From NCBI RefSeq assembly GCF_030272615.1, contig NC_081413.1, positions 564,884,510 to 564,944,509 on the forward strand: a stretch of 60,000 nt of DNA, read 5' to 3'. The DNA is from Cryptomeria japonica (Eukaryota > Streptophyta > Pinopsida > Cupressales > Cupressaceae). Below, in pieces: positions 23,337 to 32,930 of the stretch. Position numbers and translations under genes: made by a program. Within the stretch, counting starts at the first letter, position 1; each line of letters begins with the position of its first letter. The notes beneath the pieces were generated by a model. It ran no database searches, had not been told where the DNA came from, and saw only the letters and a list, made by a program, of their open reading frames with translations.

Positions 23337-23966
23337 AGCTAGATCAACATGATTTACCGCTTGACAGAAAACAACATAGCATCACATGAAAAAGACATCA
23401 CATAGGACACACATATTTTTCACGTGGAAACCCAACTAGGAAAAACCACGGTGGGGATGAATACCCACAAGCTATTTTGAACTCTTTAGAAGTCTGCTCT
23501 ATTAGGAGCCTTGTCCGGTTAAGGACTAATACAATAGGTTCTGTTAGGAACCAATCCTGTTAGGGATCACCTGGTTAAGGGATGGCTAGAATACCCAGTT
23601 AAGGGTTAAACCCTGTTAAAGGTTAACTTGTTAGAGGATTTCAAGAACTCAATGGTTTTGAGTCACCCTGTTAAAGGATTTACAGTAAGCCAGTTAAAGC
23701 TACCCTGTTAAGGGATTTCCCAACTATTGAAGTGGTTAGAGATCAACGGGTATTACAATGATCTGGTAACAACACTCAATGCCAATGCAGATCCACTTTA
23801 GCTCCTCTTCACCTTCTGCACTTACACTCTGCAGGTATCACTTCTCTCTTCTGGTCTAGCAAGAATCACGTATCTCTTCTCTTGGATACACACACATAAC
23901 TTTTACCAACAACCTCAGAAAGAAACACAACATCGGCCTTATAGGAAACAGATAGGTCGGTAGCTT

Positions 23967-23985
23967 AAACCCTAAACCCTAAACC
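23967..23985. promoter_or_regulatory. Telo-box-like repeat in the solo LTR
   Basis: The run AAACCCTAAACCCTAAACC contains two overlapping AAACCCTAA telo-boxes. In plants telo-boxes occur in promoters and 5' leaders and recruit Myb-type and Polycomb-related factors. Here it lies about 600 bases into the minus-oriented LTR, where an LTR promoter or leader would be. Confidence 0.4.
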
Positions 23986-24569
23986 TGTTAGGTTAAGCAA
24001 GTCAAATAGTTCAATCCTGACTGTTGAGCACATTGCATTAAATGCAACAGTCTTGAACGAATCTCAAGACGTTCTCCATCGTTCATTTTCCACCAATTTC
24101 ATGGCGGCTGATAGCCCATCACACATTATCACCGTTTACAGACTTCGCACATTCTCGAGGTAGATAGGGACAATCTCCTCCATGCAAGATCCTTCACGCG
24201 CACAAGGCTGACGCGGCAATAGGATCTGTTCTTTGTTACAATGCTAACTCATCACACAAAGTCACCGATTGAGTCACACAGGCTTGAGACACTTCAACTA
24301 GAAACCCTGAAGTTGAGACTACCAACCGGTAGTCATACAAAGCTTCCATGTGCCGGTTCCCATAACCACATGTCGATTCACCTTTAACAAACACACTGCG
24401 TCACTTTGGCACATATACTGGTTCACAGTGTTATACTGGTTCTCTCCTCTTCAACATATTGACATCAATGACAACACACAATGTCATCATGTCCTTATAC
24501 CAGTTCACATAATGCCTACATTTAATGGCTTCATTGAGTCCTTTGGTCTTCCAAATGCACCTGCACCAA

Positions 24570-25350
24570 CTTGAATTCTCCTTCAATTCTTGATGAATGC
24601 TTGATTGCTTGTTCACTTGGAATTGAATTGATTTTATAATTAAGAGATCACTTGAATTGTAGGTAGACCCCTTCAAATGACAGGGTAGGCTTCCTTTTAT
24701 ACCTAATATATGTCTTGAAATCTTTGTATCCCAATGGCATTAAATTAAAGTACTTTCTCTTCTATCTGGTATTGGTGGAGCAGAGGTTGCATTGTATCGA
24801 CCTATGATACATATTTCCGCAGATACAACACAAGTTAAATGTATCCCCGGTCGATGCAAAGCAACCTTTGCTCCAGAGATCACTAGAAAATAGAGAAAGA
24901 ACTTTAATTTAATGCCATCAGGATAAAAGGCTTTCAAGATAGATAAAATTTGAGTTTGATTGTCATCATTTACTTTGCCAAATTCTTCACACGTAACTCC
25001 TGAATCAATTTCCTACACACAAAATGACAAAAATAGCTTTGTTGATGGGGGATTTCCTAGGTCAAATAGGTTTGAATATACCTTGAAGTGTGCAATATAG
25101 AAGGTTTGTATTCTTAATCTCCTGCCCATTTCTTAATTTAAAAGATGATATCTTTATTAAATATCTCCTCTATTTTTGGAGGTAGAAATCTTTAGGAAAA
25201 GATATCTTCCTCCCTCTTTAAAATGATCCCTTTAGATCTAATCTAAAAATGCTAAAAATTGAACATGATACCTTGATGAATCTTTCTTGAATCCTCACAC
25301 AAGGTTTTAGGATGTCATGCAAACTATTGATCATGAATGTTGTGCTTTAA
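24570..25350. repeat. Internal duplication, copy B
   Basis: This is a second copy of the 20620-21660 block. It has the same lead-in, a shorter palindrome centre (24715-24940), then the GATTGTCATCATTTACTTTG stretch (24956) and the TTGAACATGATACC stretch (25257). A G1-like insert separates the last two. Confidence 0.65.
24715..24940. pseudogene. DRM: DRM methyltransferase fragment, palindrome-centre copy B
   Basis: This is the same head-to-head arrangement as copy A but shorter. The plus half carries GGCATTAAATTAAAGTACTT and the motif I region (LSGIGGAEVAL at about 24755-24790, frame-shifted from the residues before it). The minus half runs back through GAEVALHRPGIHLTCVVS to KAFYPDGIKLKF. The preceding GNAFQ motif is absent. 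The join to duplicated flanking sequence at 24940 is abrupt, suggesting truncation during copying. Confidence 0.7.
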
Positions 25351-25495
25351 CTTGAATTCTCCTTCAATGCTTGATGAATGCTTGATTGCTTGTTCACTTG
25401 GAATTTAATTAATTTTATAATTAAGAGATCACTGGAATTGTAGGTAGACCCCTTCAAATGATAGGGTAGGCTTCCTTTTATACCTAATCATACAT
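25351..25495. repeat. Direct repeat of the copy-B lead-in
   Basis: About 140 bases (ACTTGAATTCTCCTTCAATG onward) repeat 24570-24715 nearly exactly, but stop before the palindrome centre. This short copy lacks the solo LTR on its left side, so it shows the pre-insertion sequence there. Confidence 0.75.
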
Positions 25496-26035
25496 AAAGT
25501 GTTTGAATTTTTTCTCACACATGAGGCAAGAAATGAGGGGTCATATTTTGGGTCCCAATCACGAGTCTTGTCAATTTAGGATGTGACATGCTAAAGTGGG
25601 CATCAATGTCTCAAGATCAGATGAACCTTAAGTGATTGTCTCCCTTGCATATGATTTGTTTGGGTGATAAACTTCACCATTCTACTCACAAGAATTTATT
25701 AAGTCTCAAATATAGGGAAACTGAAGGCTTCAAATAGAAAACTTGTACATGCAACTAAATCCATTGACTAATCAGAAGAACAAAATTAAGAGACAGTTCG
25801 ATCATCTGAGAGATGTTGTAGACTTGCGACTCACTAGGTACTTAGTTTTTGTGGGTAAGATTTTTTTTTTGTTTTGGTTATGGTTGTGGTGTTTGTAGGG
25901 AGACATTTACAAATTTATATCTATTTTCACTATTTAATGGTTTATGGGTTTGTAATGGTAATTTAATGTTCTTTCATATTTTTGTATATATTCTTTATAA
26001 TAGCCTATTATATTGATTTGTTCTATTATGGATAA
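25496..26035. other. No gene recognised
   Basis: Spacer before the palindrome. T-rich, with no motif I can assign. Confidence 0.4.
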
Positions 26036-26309
26036 TGGTGTGGGTCAGACGGCTTTTCTGTCGGTGCATTAAAGCATTGCACGAGTTCTACTTTTAAAAA
26101 TTACATGAAACATTTTTAATTTATTTGATTTAGTGTTATTTGAAAATTTTTTTATCAATGATGTTTCCTTTCTCCAAGAATTGGATCTAGGATCTTTCCG
26201 TCAGATAATATGTAACATCCAATGACTAAATATTTTCTGTACAAATGCTTATTTTATTTAATTATCATCTAAGCGTGAATTAAAATTTATATCTGTATGG
26301 AATCAGAAC

Positions 26310-27256
26310 ATACAAGCTGAAGACTCACGTGCAAGTAAATTTCGTAAAAGAAAGCAAGCATGCATTATCTTGAATGACATGGAAACAAGCTCATCAGCTG
26401 CCTAGAAGAGAGTAATTGGAGAAAAGCAGAGGAAAGTGTTAAAGGGTGATAAATACATAGAGAGTATGCAATACAAACAAACAATGTCTGGAGTGTGTGA
26501 TGTGACGTCTCTAATTTATGTCCATAGGGACTAACTGGTTTTGGAGTTCCTATGAAACCTATTGGGCCACGCTTGGAGGAAATCAATGTGTTCATGCAAG
26601 GAGCACCTTTTTTCTATTACGAGAATGATGCTTTTGCACCGAAGGATATTTGGAAGGCAATATCCAAAAATTTCTATAGTATGGAACCAGAGTTGGTAGA
26701 CTTGAAGTAATTTTCAGCTTTTAGAAGACTAAGAGGTTATGTACACAATATCCCAATAGAAGGGAGATTTCAAGAATTACCTCTCCCCCTCATGACTATT
26801 AAGGAAGCACTTCCTCAGACAAAGGATTATTGGCCTCCATGGGATCAAAGAAAAAAATTGAAGCATAGACTCTAGACGATGTGATGGTGTCCTTCATGAA
26901 GAACTCTACACTATAATTGAAAATTCACGAGGGAAACTGCAAGATAGTGAACAAAAATACATTCTTGAAAAGTGCAAAGAATGGAACTTGGTTTGGGTGG
27001 GGCCAGGTCAGGTGGACGCTCTAGAGGTTGACGAGATAGAAATAATATTAGGATTTGAAAAAGATCACACTTGTGGAACTTCGTGTGTGACTGATCGATT
27101 GCGCTGTTTGGGTAATGCATTCCAAATAGATACAGTTGCATACCATTTATCTGTCTTGATTAAAGTCTTTTATCTTGATGGCATTAAATTAAAGTACTTT
27201 CTCTTCTATTTGTTATTTGTGGAGAAGAGGTTGCATTGCATCGACCTAAAATACAT
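26310..27256 (+). pseudogene. DRM: DRM-type DNA methyltransferase fragment, left arm
   Basis: DRM enzymes perform RNA-directed de novo DNA methylation and have their motifs circularly rearranged, with the late motifs before motif I. In order here: a basic linker (FRKRKQA, near 26340), GFGVPMKP (about 26535), APFFYYENDAFAPK (about 26600-26645), RGYVHNIPIEGRF (about 26732-26770), KDYWPPWDQR (about 26825-26855), CKEWNLVWVG (about 26973-27002), EIILGFEKDHT, then GNAFQIDTVAYHLS (27111-27152) and GIKLK before the motif I region. This order is specific to DRM. Stops occur at 26708-26710 (TAA) and 26873-26875 (TAG), with frameshifts near 26525, 26885 and 27190. The catalytic Pro-Cys motif lies beyond the captured part. 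No obvious GT-AG intron interrupts about 900 bases, so capture of spliced sequence is possible. Confidence 0.85.
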
Positions 27257-28240
27257 ATTTCTACAGATACAACACAAGTTAAATGTATCCCAGGTTGATG
27301 CAAAGCAACCTCTGCTCTAGATATCACCAAAAAATAGAGAAAGAACTTTAATTTAATGCCATTAGGATAAAAGGCTTTAATCAAGACAAATAAATGGTAT
27401 GCAACTGTATCTATTTGGAATGCATTAGCCTAACAACGCAATCGATCACTCGCACACAAAGTTCCACGAGTGTGATCTTTTTCAAATCCTAATATGATTT
27501 CTATCTCATCAACCTCTAGAGGAGCCACCTGACTTGGCCCCACCCAAACCAAGATCCATTCTTCCCACTTTTCAAGAATGTATTTCTATTCACTATCATG
27601 TAGTTTCCCTTGTGAATTTTCAATTATAGTGCAGAGTTATTCATGAAGGACACCACCACATCGTCTAGAGTCTATGCTTCAATTTTTTTCTTTGATCCCA
27701 TGGAGGCCAATAGTCCTTTGTCTGAGGAAGTGCTTCCTGAATAGTCATGGGGGGGAGAGGTAATGCTTGAAATCGCCCTTCTATTGGGAGATTGTGTACA
27801 TAACCTCTTGGTCTTCTAAAAGATGAAAATTACTTCAAGTCCACCAACTCTGGTTCCACACTATAGAAATTTTCAGAGATTGCCTTCCAAATATCCTTCG
27901 GTGGAAAAGAATCATTCTCATATTAGAAAAAAGGTGCTCCTTGCATGAACACATTGATTTCCTCCAAGCATGGCCCAATAGGTTTCATAGGAACTCCAAA
28001 ACCAGTTAGTCCCTCCAGACATAAATTAGAGATGTCACATCACACACTCCAGACATTGTTTGTTTGTATTGCATACTCTCTATGTATTTATCACCCTTTA
28101 ACACTTTCCTCTGCTTTTCTCCAATTTCTCTCTACTAGGCAGCTGATGAGCTTGTTTCCATGTTATTCAAGATAATGCCTGCTTGCTTTCTTTTATGAAA
28201 TTTACTTGCACATGAGTCTTCAGCTTGTATGTTCTGCTTT
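27257..28240 (-). pseudogene. DRM: DRM-type DNA methyltransferase fragment, right arm
   Basis: This is the inverted partner of the left-arm fragment, read on the minus strand from about 28240 to the loop. It reaches slightly further into the gene. After GIKLKFF and the frame-shifted motif I region come EVALHQPGIHLTCVVSVEI, the segment following motif I in DRM enzymes. Reading onward crosses the loop into the antisense of the left arm (CILGRCNA), which is not methyltransferase sequence. The same regions as in the left arm are present (GFGVP, PFFYYEN type, WVG, GNAFQ type) with independent small changes, so neither arm has been maintained as a protein. Confidence 0.85.
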
Positions 28241-28504
28241 CATACAGATATAAATTTTAATTCACACTTAGATGATAATTAAATAAAATAAGCATTTGTA
28301 AAGAAAAGATTTAGTCATTAGATGTTACATATTATTTGATGGAAAGATCCTAGACAATTCTTGGAGAAAGGAAACATCATTGATAATCCTTTTTTGCAAA
28401 TAACACTGAATCAAATAAATAATAAATGTTTTATGCAATTTTTAAAAGTAGAACTCGTTCAATGCTTTCATGCACCGACGAAAAAGCCGTCTAACCCACA
28501 TCAT

Positions 28505-28831
28505 CTGATACCATCAAAATTCCGACGACAACTAAAGAAACATCGGACAAGGATGCTGTATATCCGACATCACTTCCATGTTGAACAGTCATCGAGGAGC
28601 AAACATAGCATCCGTCAGAATTCCGACGATAATCCGCCAAAATTTTTGGTTGGGGGAGCAAATATAGCCGTCGTCAAAAGAGTTCATAGTGTCGTCGGAC
28701 GTTCGATGCAAATGGCATTGTCGGGAAGACCGATGATGATTTTTCTACAGTTAAATTGGTCAGAAGTCCGATGTGGTGTCGTCGGACTTCCGAAAATTAG
28801 CCGTCAAAAATTAGGCCCAAATGTACTAGTG
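28505..28831 (-). repeat. CACTA right terminal and subterminal repeats
   Basis: On the minus strand it starts CACTAGTACATTTGGGCC at 28831 and contains many GTCGTCGGA/TCCGACGAC words, for example TTCGGAAGTCCGACGAC near the end and CGTCAGAATTCCGACG at 28614-28629. The density is higher than at the left end. A 158-codon plus-strand frame (28361-28837) runs through it by chance. Confidence 0.8.
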
Positions 28832-28834
28832 TGG

Positions 28835-29240
28835 TGAATTATTTAGTGGGTGCAATAATAAACTTTTGTCTATCTAAGGAAGGAGGATGGATCTTACCAA
28901 CGAGGTTAAGGCCCCATGTAGAAAAAGACCATGGTGTTGTGATTGGCTGCAAATCCTATGCTGGATCATGGATCGGATCTCCATGCTATTGATAGGGCAC
29001 ACACTTCTTGATGAATTCACAACAATCATGTTCCATGGTGATCCAGTAGTATCCCACTCTTACGAGCTATTTGGCAAGAACGTATCCACTCATATGAGAG
29101 CACCACAAGTTTCAACATGCACTTGACTTACTGATCGAATGACTTACCGACTTACCTGCTTTGATTGCAAGATTAGCTTTGATCAAATCTAAACATTTAG
29201 CAAGGATGTCATGGTAGCCCCAACGATATATATTATCTCC
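28835..29240 (-). pseudogene. Tat integrase, N-terminal part
   Basis: This is the upstream half of the integrase gene. It encodes the end of the zinc-binding region (GYYWITMEHDCCEFIKKC near 29050) and the start of the catalytic core, STWGLNLVGKIHPPS, where the family has a catalytic Asp in WGLD. Here Asp is Asn. Reading on, DRQKFIIAPTK leads to FT at the CACTA junction; the continuation AKWIKVIPL lies left of the CACTA element at 16920. In-frame stops are present. With both catalytic Asp codons changed to Asn, the protein was dead or dying apart from the CACTA hit. Confidence 0.8.
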
Positions 29241-29440
29241 TATAAGTGTGAATTGGGCACAATGGTAGATGAGGTTTTGGTGTTTATTTTAGGATATGTT
29301 AGGTGGGATGGTACCATCTTTAAGGTATGTGTAAATGTTGTGGTACTAGGGTGATTGGGGAATGTCTCAAATGTTGGCCGAAGAAGTTTCTCAACCAAGA
29401 AATCATATTTAGGGCTATATGATTCTATTGTGAGAAAAGA
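29241..29440 (-). pseudogene. Tat linker between second RNase H and integrase
   Basis: A 71-codon open frame (MATIGSFLTIESYSPKYDF onward, 29240-29455) contains the stretch MVPSHLTYPKINTKTSS, a conserved linker type in Tat polyproteins. It has no catalytic role that I know of. Confidence 0.5.
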
Positions 29441-29898
29441 ACCAATAGTGGCCATTACATTGACTACCTGTTTTGTGCACTAGGGATTTGATTGAATATG
29501 ATGCTTTGAAAGTTCTTCTTGAGGTCGTCGACCATTATTTTGTATTGCAGGAGTTTATCATCCTTATTTTGGTACTCATCATTCACCTATCTGATATCTA
29601 GTTGTGATTCTCCATAGATGAGGATATATGTGATGTTACACTGAATAGATACCTTTAGACCAATGATGAACCCTTCATATTCAACAATATTGTTTGTATA
29701 TAGAAAAAAAGCTTGAATAACTTGGGGAAAAAGACCCCCTTGAGTAAGAAATAGGAAACTGATGCAGGACACCTAACACTCCAAGAATGCCATTTTGTTT
29801 TCTTCTAAGTTTTGTGTGTTGTCTTTTATGATGTAATAACGGACCAACCATTTGGGACTCAATAGAGCCATGGTTTGAGTTGTCCAAGCTTTGGGTTG
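29441..29898 (-). pseudogene. Tat second (archaeal-type) RNase H
   Basis: The frame contains YTNNIVEYEGFIIGL (about 29650-29695) and LIYGESQLDIR (about 29590-29625). These correspond to the NMAEYEAL and YGDSQL motifs of the extra RNase H that Tat-lineage elements carry between their own RNase H and integrase. The Glu of the first motif is kept; the Asp of the second appears as Glu. RNase H digests the RNA strand during reverse transcription. The solo LTR at 29899 cuts the linker just upstream. Confidence 0.7.
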
Positions 29899-31394
29899 TG
29901 TCATTTGTGTTGAGGATGCTGTCAGCCTAAAAAGTTGAAATGCTAATGTAGATCATAGGAATGATACTCTACATCATTTTTATCATGTAATAGGGGTCTA
30001 CTGTATTGTGTTTAGGTCTTCTAGGATGCTTGAGGGCCTTTCAGGGCCTTGGAATGCATTAGAATGAAAAGTTGCATCTCAAGTGTCAAAAGATGTAAAA
30101 GTTGCTGAGCAACTTTTTGCAAAAGTTGCATTCTTGATGATTGGCGTTGCAAAGTTGGTTGAACCAAATAAACCATCAGCATATAAGCCAAAATATACTT
30201 CATTGTACGATTTGGAGAATCTAGAGTGCAAGAACAAGTTTTTGTGTTTTAAGGAAATCTTGTCTTTTCACCATTTTTTGACAGTTTTCTCTTGTTTTCA
30301 TTGCATTGTACGGTCCAGTACGGACTTGGTTGTAGAATATCATTGCTGGAAATGAGATTTTATTTAATTTACTTTTCAATAAGTTTGTTTATCACATTTG
30401 ATTGTGCTTAGTTGTAGAGATCTCATTCATTCTCTGAAACTAGTTGTAAAATCCTTGCAAAGTATTTAAGAACAAAATGGCTCTAACCCGAGCATCCATT
30501 GATGGAACCTGTTGAAATAAAGTGGAACTATAGGTTAGGGTCTGTACATAGGTTTAGAAAAGGTTTTTTTTTGTTTTGTAGGCCTTTGAGGAGGAGCTAC
30601 AATGAAGCCCTAGGCTCACCGCTAGGAGTTGGTGAGTTAGGACAATAGAAGAAGTGTGTTTTAAGAGCACATATGGATTGGTAGAGTCACAAATAAGGTA
30701 TGGTTGGAAATAAATTTGAATTATATTCAAGAATAATCAATTGATTTAAGTAGGTGATTTGAATGATGAAGCTTTCCAAAGACATCTTTCCTAGTCACCC
30801 GGGTAGGCCTAAACCCTTGAAAATAGGGTAGTTATGGTTCCCATAGTTGTACGGAAAAACTAGATGCAATTATTTAGTATTATATGCAACTCTGAAAAGG
30901 GTACTCGAATCTGCAATTTTTTCATTTCCTTGTGTGGGAATTTTGTAAACTAAGCACTGAAAACCGGTCTAGGAGGGCTAATTGAATTATGCCTATTTGG
31001 TAACCGATAGAGTCCAAGTGAGGCTAGAAAAGCTTGGCGATGGGACCAAAGGTGATAAAAACCCTAAAATATGTCAAAGGCACTATCTAAATGCATATTG
31101 AACCCATTATAGGAGTTGGTGTGTAGAGATTAAGGTGGCAGCCTCAGTAGGAAGAGTAGATTGCCTAAGATCAGTGGCTATACCTTGGAGGAAAGCCAAA
31201 GTAGTTCAGACCTTGGAGGTCTCAATATAAAAACCCCTACTAAGTGCCATTAGATGGGCTTGAGTAGTTGAAGGGTTGAGTAAGATAAGTCAATCAAGAA
31301 GGTGAATTGGATCAAGCTCCAAGACTCTCTGCATCAGAAACCTTCCCTTGATCATTTCTATGTATGAGAACCATCAAAATAGAGCTTCCAGGGG
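29899..31394. repeat. Solo LTR inserted in the Tat polyprotein, GGTTG target duplication
   Basis: GGTTG stands at 29894-29898 and 31395-31399. Joining across one copy restores a continuous frame (AQPKAWTT) in the Tat polyprotein, which supports the site. The left end is TGTCATTTG; the right end is TTCCA at 31390, followed by four extra Gs. Inside are no protein motifs. Landmarks are the paired TACGGTCC and AGTACGGAC words near 30308-30325 and a T-rich tract before TTTTGTAGGCC (about 30567). Several blocks resemble 3580-5150. Confidence 0.7.
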
Positions 31395-31469
31395 GGTTGT
31401 GCTATTATTGTGTAGACATATTTATTTGGGAATTTTGTGACCAATGGATGGGTATCGACCAAGGGCGTT

Positions 31470-32051
31470 TCAGCCATTTCTCTGCAATGACTTGTCCTTT
31501 GATATCTTTCTTGTCCACATACTAGATATTAAATTCGATAACATGAATGACTTAGCCATGTGACCGGCAAGGGTTGTATTTGATAGTATGTACTTCAAGG
31601 GGTCAATCTTATAGATGAGCTTGACGACGTGACTTAACATGTAGTGTAGAAGCTTTTGTGAACATAAGACAACAACTAAAAATTCTTTTTTTATAGGAGT
31701 ATAATTAAGCTCATATCCCACTAAGGTTCAACTGATATAGTAGATGGATCGTTCTTTCCCTTGATCATCATGTTGGGCAAGGAATCCCCCCACTGCAACT
31801 GGAGTAACTGAGATATATAGGAGCAAAGGTTGACCTGAGATAGGTAGCATTAGGATGGGAGGATGAGCTAAATATTCCTTTATCTTGTCAAATGCTTGTT
31901 GGCATTGAACATCCCACATTGAACATCCCACTTAAATTCTGCGCCCTTTTCGAGAAGATGAGTAAAAGGCTGACATTTCTCTGCAAGTTGAGGAATGAAA
32001 CGTCTGACAAATTGTAAATTTCCTTGAAGACTACACAAGTTCCTTAGTGTT
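31470..32051 (-). pseudogene. Tat RNase H (retroviral type)
   Basis: After the RT connection segment (AFDKIKEYLAHPPIL) comes the RNase H domain: LLYISVTPVAVGGFLAQHD, ERSIYYIS, then YELNYTPIKKEFLVVVLCSQKLLHYMLSHVV and IDPLKYIL. These are the landmarks of Ty3/gypsy RNase H. An in-frame stop follows IYYIS at about 31728. A 15-base duplication (GAACATCCCAC repeated near 31908-31932) shifts the frame. Together with RT it would make the double-stranded cDNA. Confidence 0.8.
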
Positions 32052-32930
32052 CTAGGAGGAGGCATTTTTTAAGATTCCTTTGAGATTTTCGTGGTCAACA
32101 TTGATGCCACACCTAGAGACGATGAATCCTAGGAGCTTACCTAATGAAATTCCAAACACACACTTTTTAGGGTTTAAGCACAACTTATATTTAGCTAGAT
32201 GCTCAAAATTTTTCTCAAGAATATCTATATGTTCTACTCTTGTCTTTGACTTTCCCAATATGTCATCTATATAATCCTTCAACATCTTATGCATAAGGTC
32301 ATGGAAAATCACTGTCATAGCGCGCTGATAGGTAGTACCCACGCTCTTGAGAGAAAATGGAATTACCTAATAATAAAAAGTTTCCCACATCGTGGTGAAC
32401 ATTGTTTTATGTTGATCTTCTTTTGTATTCTTTATCTAATTATACCCAGAGAAACCATCAATGAGAGAAAGCATTTCATATCCCGCTATCAAATCGACGA
32501 GGATGTCGATGTTAGGAAGTTGAAAATCATCTTTGGGACATGATTTTTTGAGATCTCTAAAGTCTATACATATTCTGATGGCCCTAGTGGGTTTAGAAAT
32601 AAGTACCATATTGGAATTCCACTCCAAGTAATCAATAGGTCGATGAGCTTGACTTTTAATAATTTTTCCAATTCTATCTTGACCAATAATGCAATCCCGA
32701 GATGCATCTTCTGAAGTTTCTTCTTGAAAGGTTTTCCATTTGGATCAACAACCAAATGATGCACTACCAATTCAAGATCGAGGCTGGGCATGTTTGCATA
32801 GGACCATGCGAAGTTGATAGGCAACTTGTGAAGGATATGGGAGAAAAACCTAGAACTTTTTGTCAGATAGGGAGGCAACCACATGAGTGATATGTGGATT
32901 GTCTATAGTACCCAAGTTGATTTATTTGGT
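32052..32930 (-). pseudogene. Tat reverse transcriptase
   Basis: Order on the minus strand: FAWSYANMPSLD (start), KLQKMHLGIALLVKIELEKL (fingers), IRICIDFRDLKKSCPKDDF (contains the first catalytic Asp region), FSGYN, GTTYQRAMTVIFHD, then DYIDDILGKSK with the YxDD active site intact at about 32255-32280, and LLGFIVSRCGI (thumb). At least two frameshifts break it (near 32440 and 32345). The YxDD box and spacing leave no doubt about identity; length is as expected for Ty3 RT. Confidence 0.9.

Larger units (their letters stand above)
23045..24570 (-). repeat. Solo LTR, minus orientation, about 1.5 kb
   Basis: Read on the minus strand it has the same landmarks as the 9524-10624 solo LTR and E1 LTRs: CACCGTGG, GGGTTTCCACGTG, and GATTCACCCCCCCACTCTCA near its 3' end. 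Ten degenerate copies of a GTTAARGG-type word lie at 23512-23715. The ends, near TGATGAGCGG and GCACCAAC, are approximate because no clean target duplication is visible. It interrupts CACTA internal sequence, whose right flank (ACTTGAATTCTCC) recurs uninterrupted at 25350. Confidence 0.65.
26036..28504. repeat. Giant near-perfect palindrome of DRM sequence, 1.22-kb arms, ~26-nt loop
   Basis: The left arm (26036-27256) and right arm (27283-28504) are reverse complements along their full length, with a scatter of single-base differences and small indels (about 95 percent identity by eye). The loop is 27257-27282. The outermost arm bases (GACGGCTTTTCTGTCGGTGC on the left) resemble CACTA subterminal words, so the duplicated unit began in subterminal sequence. 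Any transcript crossing the centre, from either strand, would fold into a hairpin with stems of more than 1 kb. Long hairpin RNAs are known substrates of plant Dicer-like enzymes; that this one is transcribed is inference. Confidence 0.9.
16925..28831. mobile_element. Non-autonomous CACTA (EnSpm-type) transposon carrying DRM gene fragments
   Basis: The left end reads CACTAATACATTTGCCC from 16927. The right end, on the opposite strand, reads CACTAGTACATTTGGGCC, ending at 28831. Subterminal stretches on both sides are rich in GTCGGA/TCCGAC words, including the palindrome CGTCGGAATTCCGACG at 17025-17040, as is usual for plant CACTA elements. TGG stands at 16922-16924 and 28832-28834. Removing one TGG and two filler bases (CC, 16925-16926) restores an uninterrupted F-T-K-W integrase reading, which proves the insertion site. 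I find no transposase-like frame, so the element would depend on another element's enzyme. Its inside is a patchwork: a GC-rich island, LTR pieces, G1-like fragments, a solo LTR and the methyltransferase palindrome. Confidence 0.85.

Noticed and set aside
23967-23985. Interstitial telomere repeat
   Set aside because: Fewer than three units of CCCTAAA in a solo LTR; better explained as a telo-box-like promoter word than as telomeric DNA.
26988-27320. A 110-codon frame that looks like a methyltransferase C-terminus
   Set aside because: It reads correctly only to GIKLK. It then continues in the wrong frame through motif I and across the loop, so its last residues are the antisense of the opposite arm. 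It is not a real protein end.
26036-28504. Palindrome as a simple MITE or fold-back transposon
   Set aside because: No target duplication or terminal repeat borders the arms, and the arms encode DRM sequence. The mobile unit is the surrounding CACTA element.
28361-28837. 158-codon plus-strand frame at the right end of the CACTA element
   Set aside because: It runs through the arm end and subterminal repeats, ignores both structures and has no known motif. Chance opening in CG-richer repeats.
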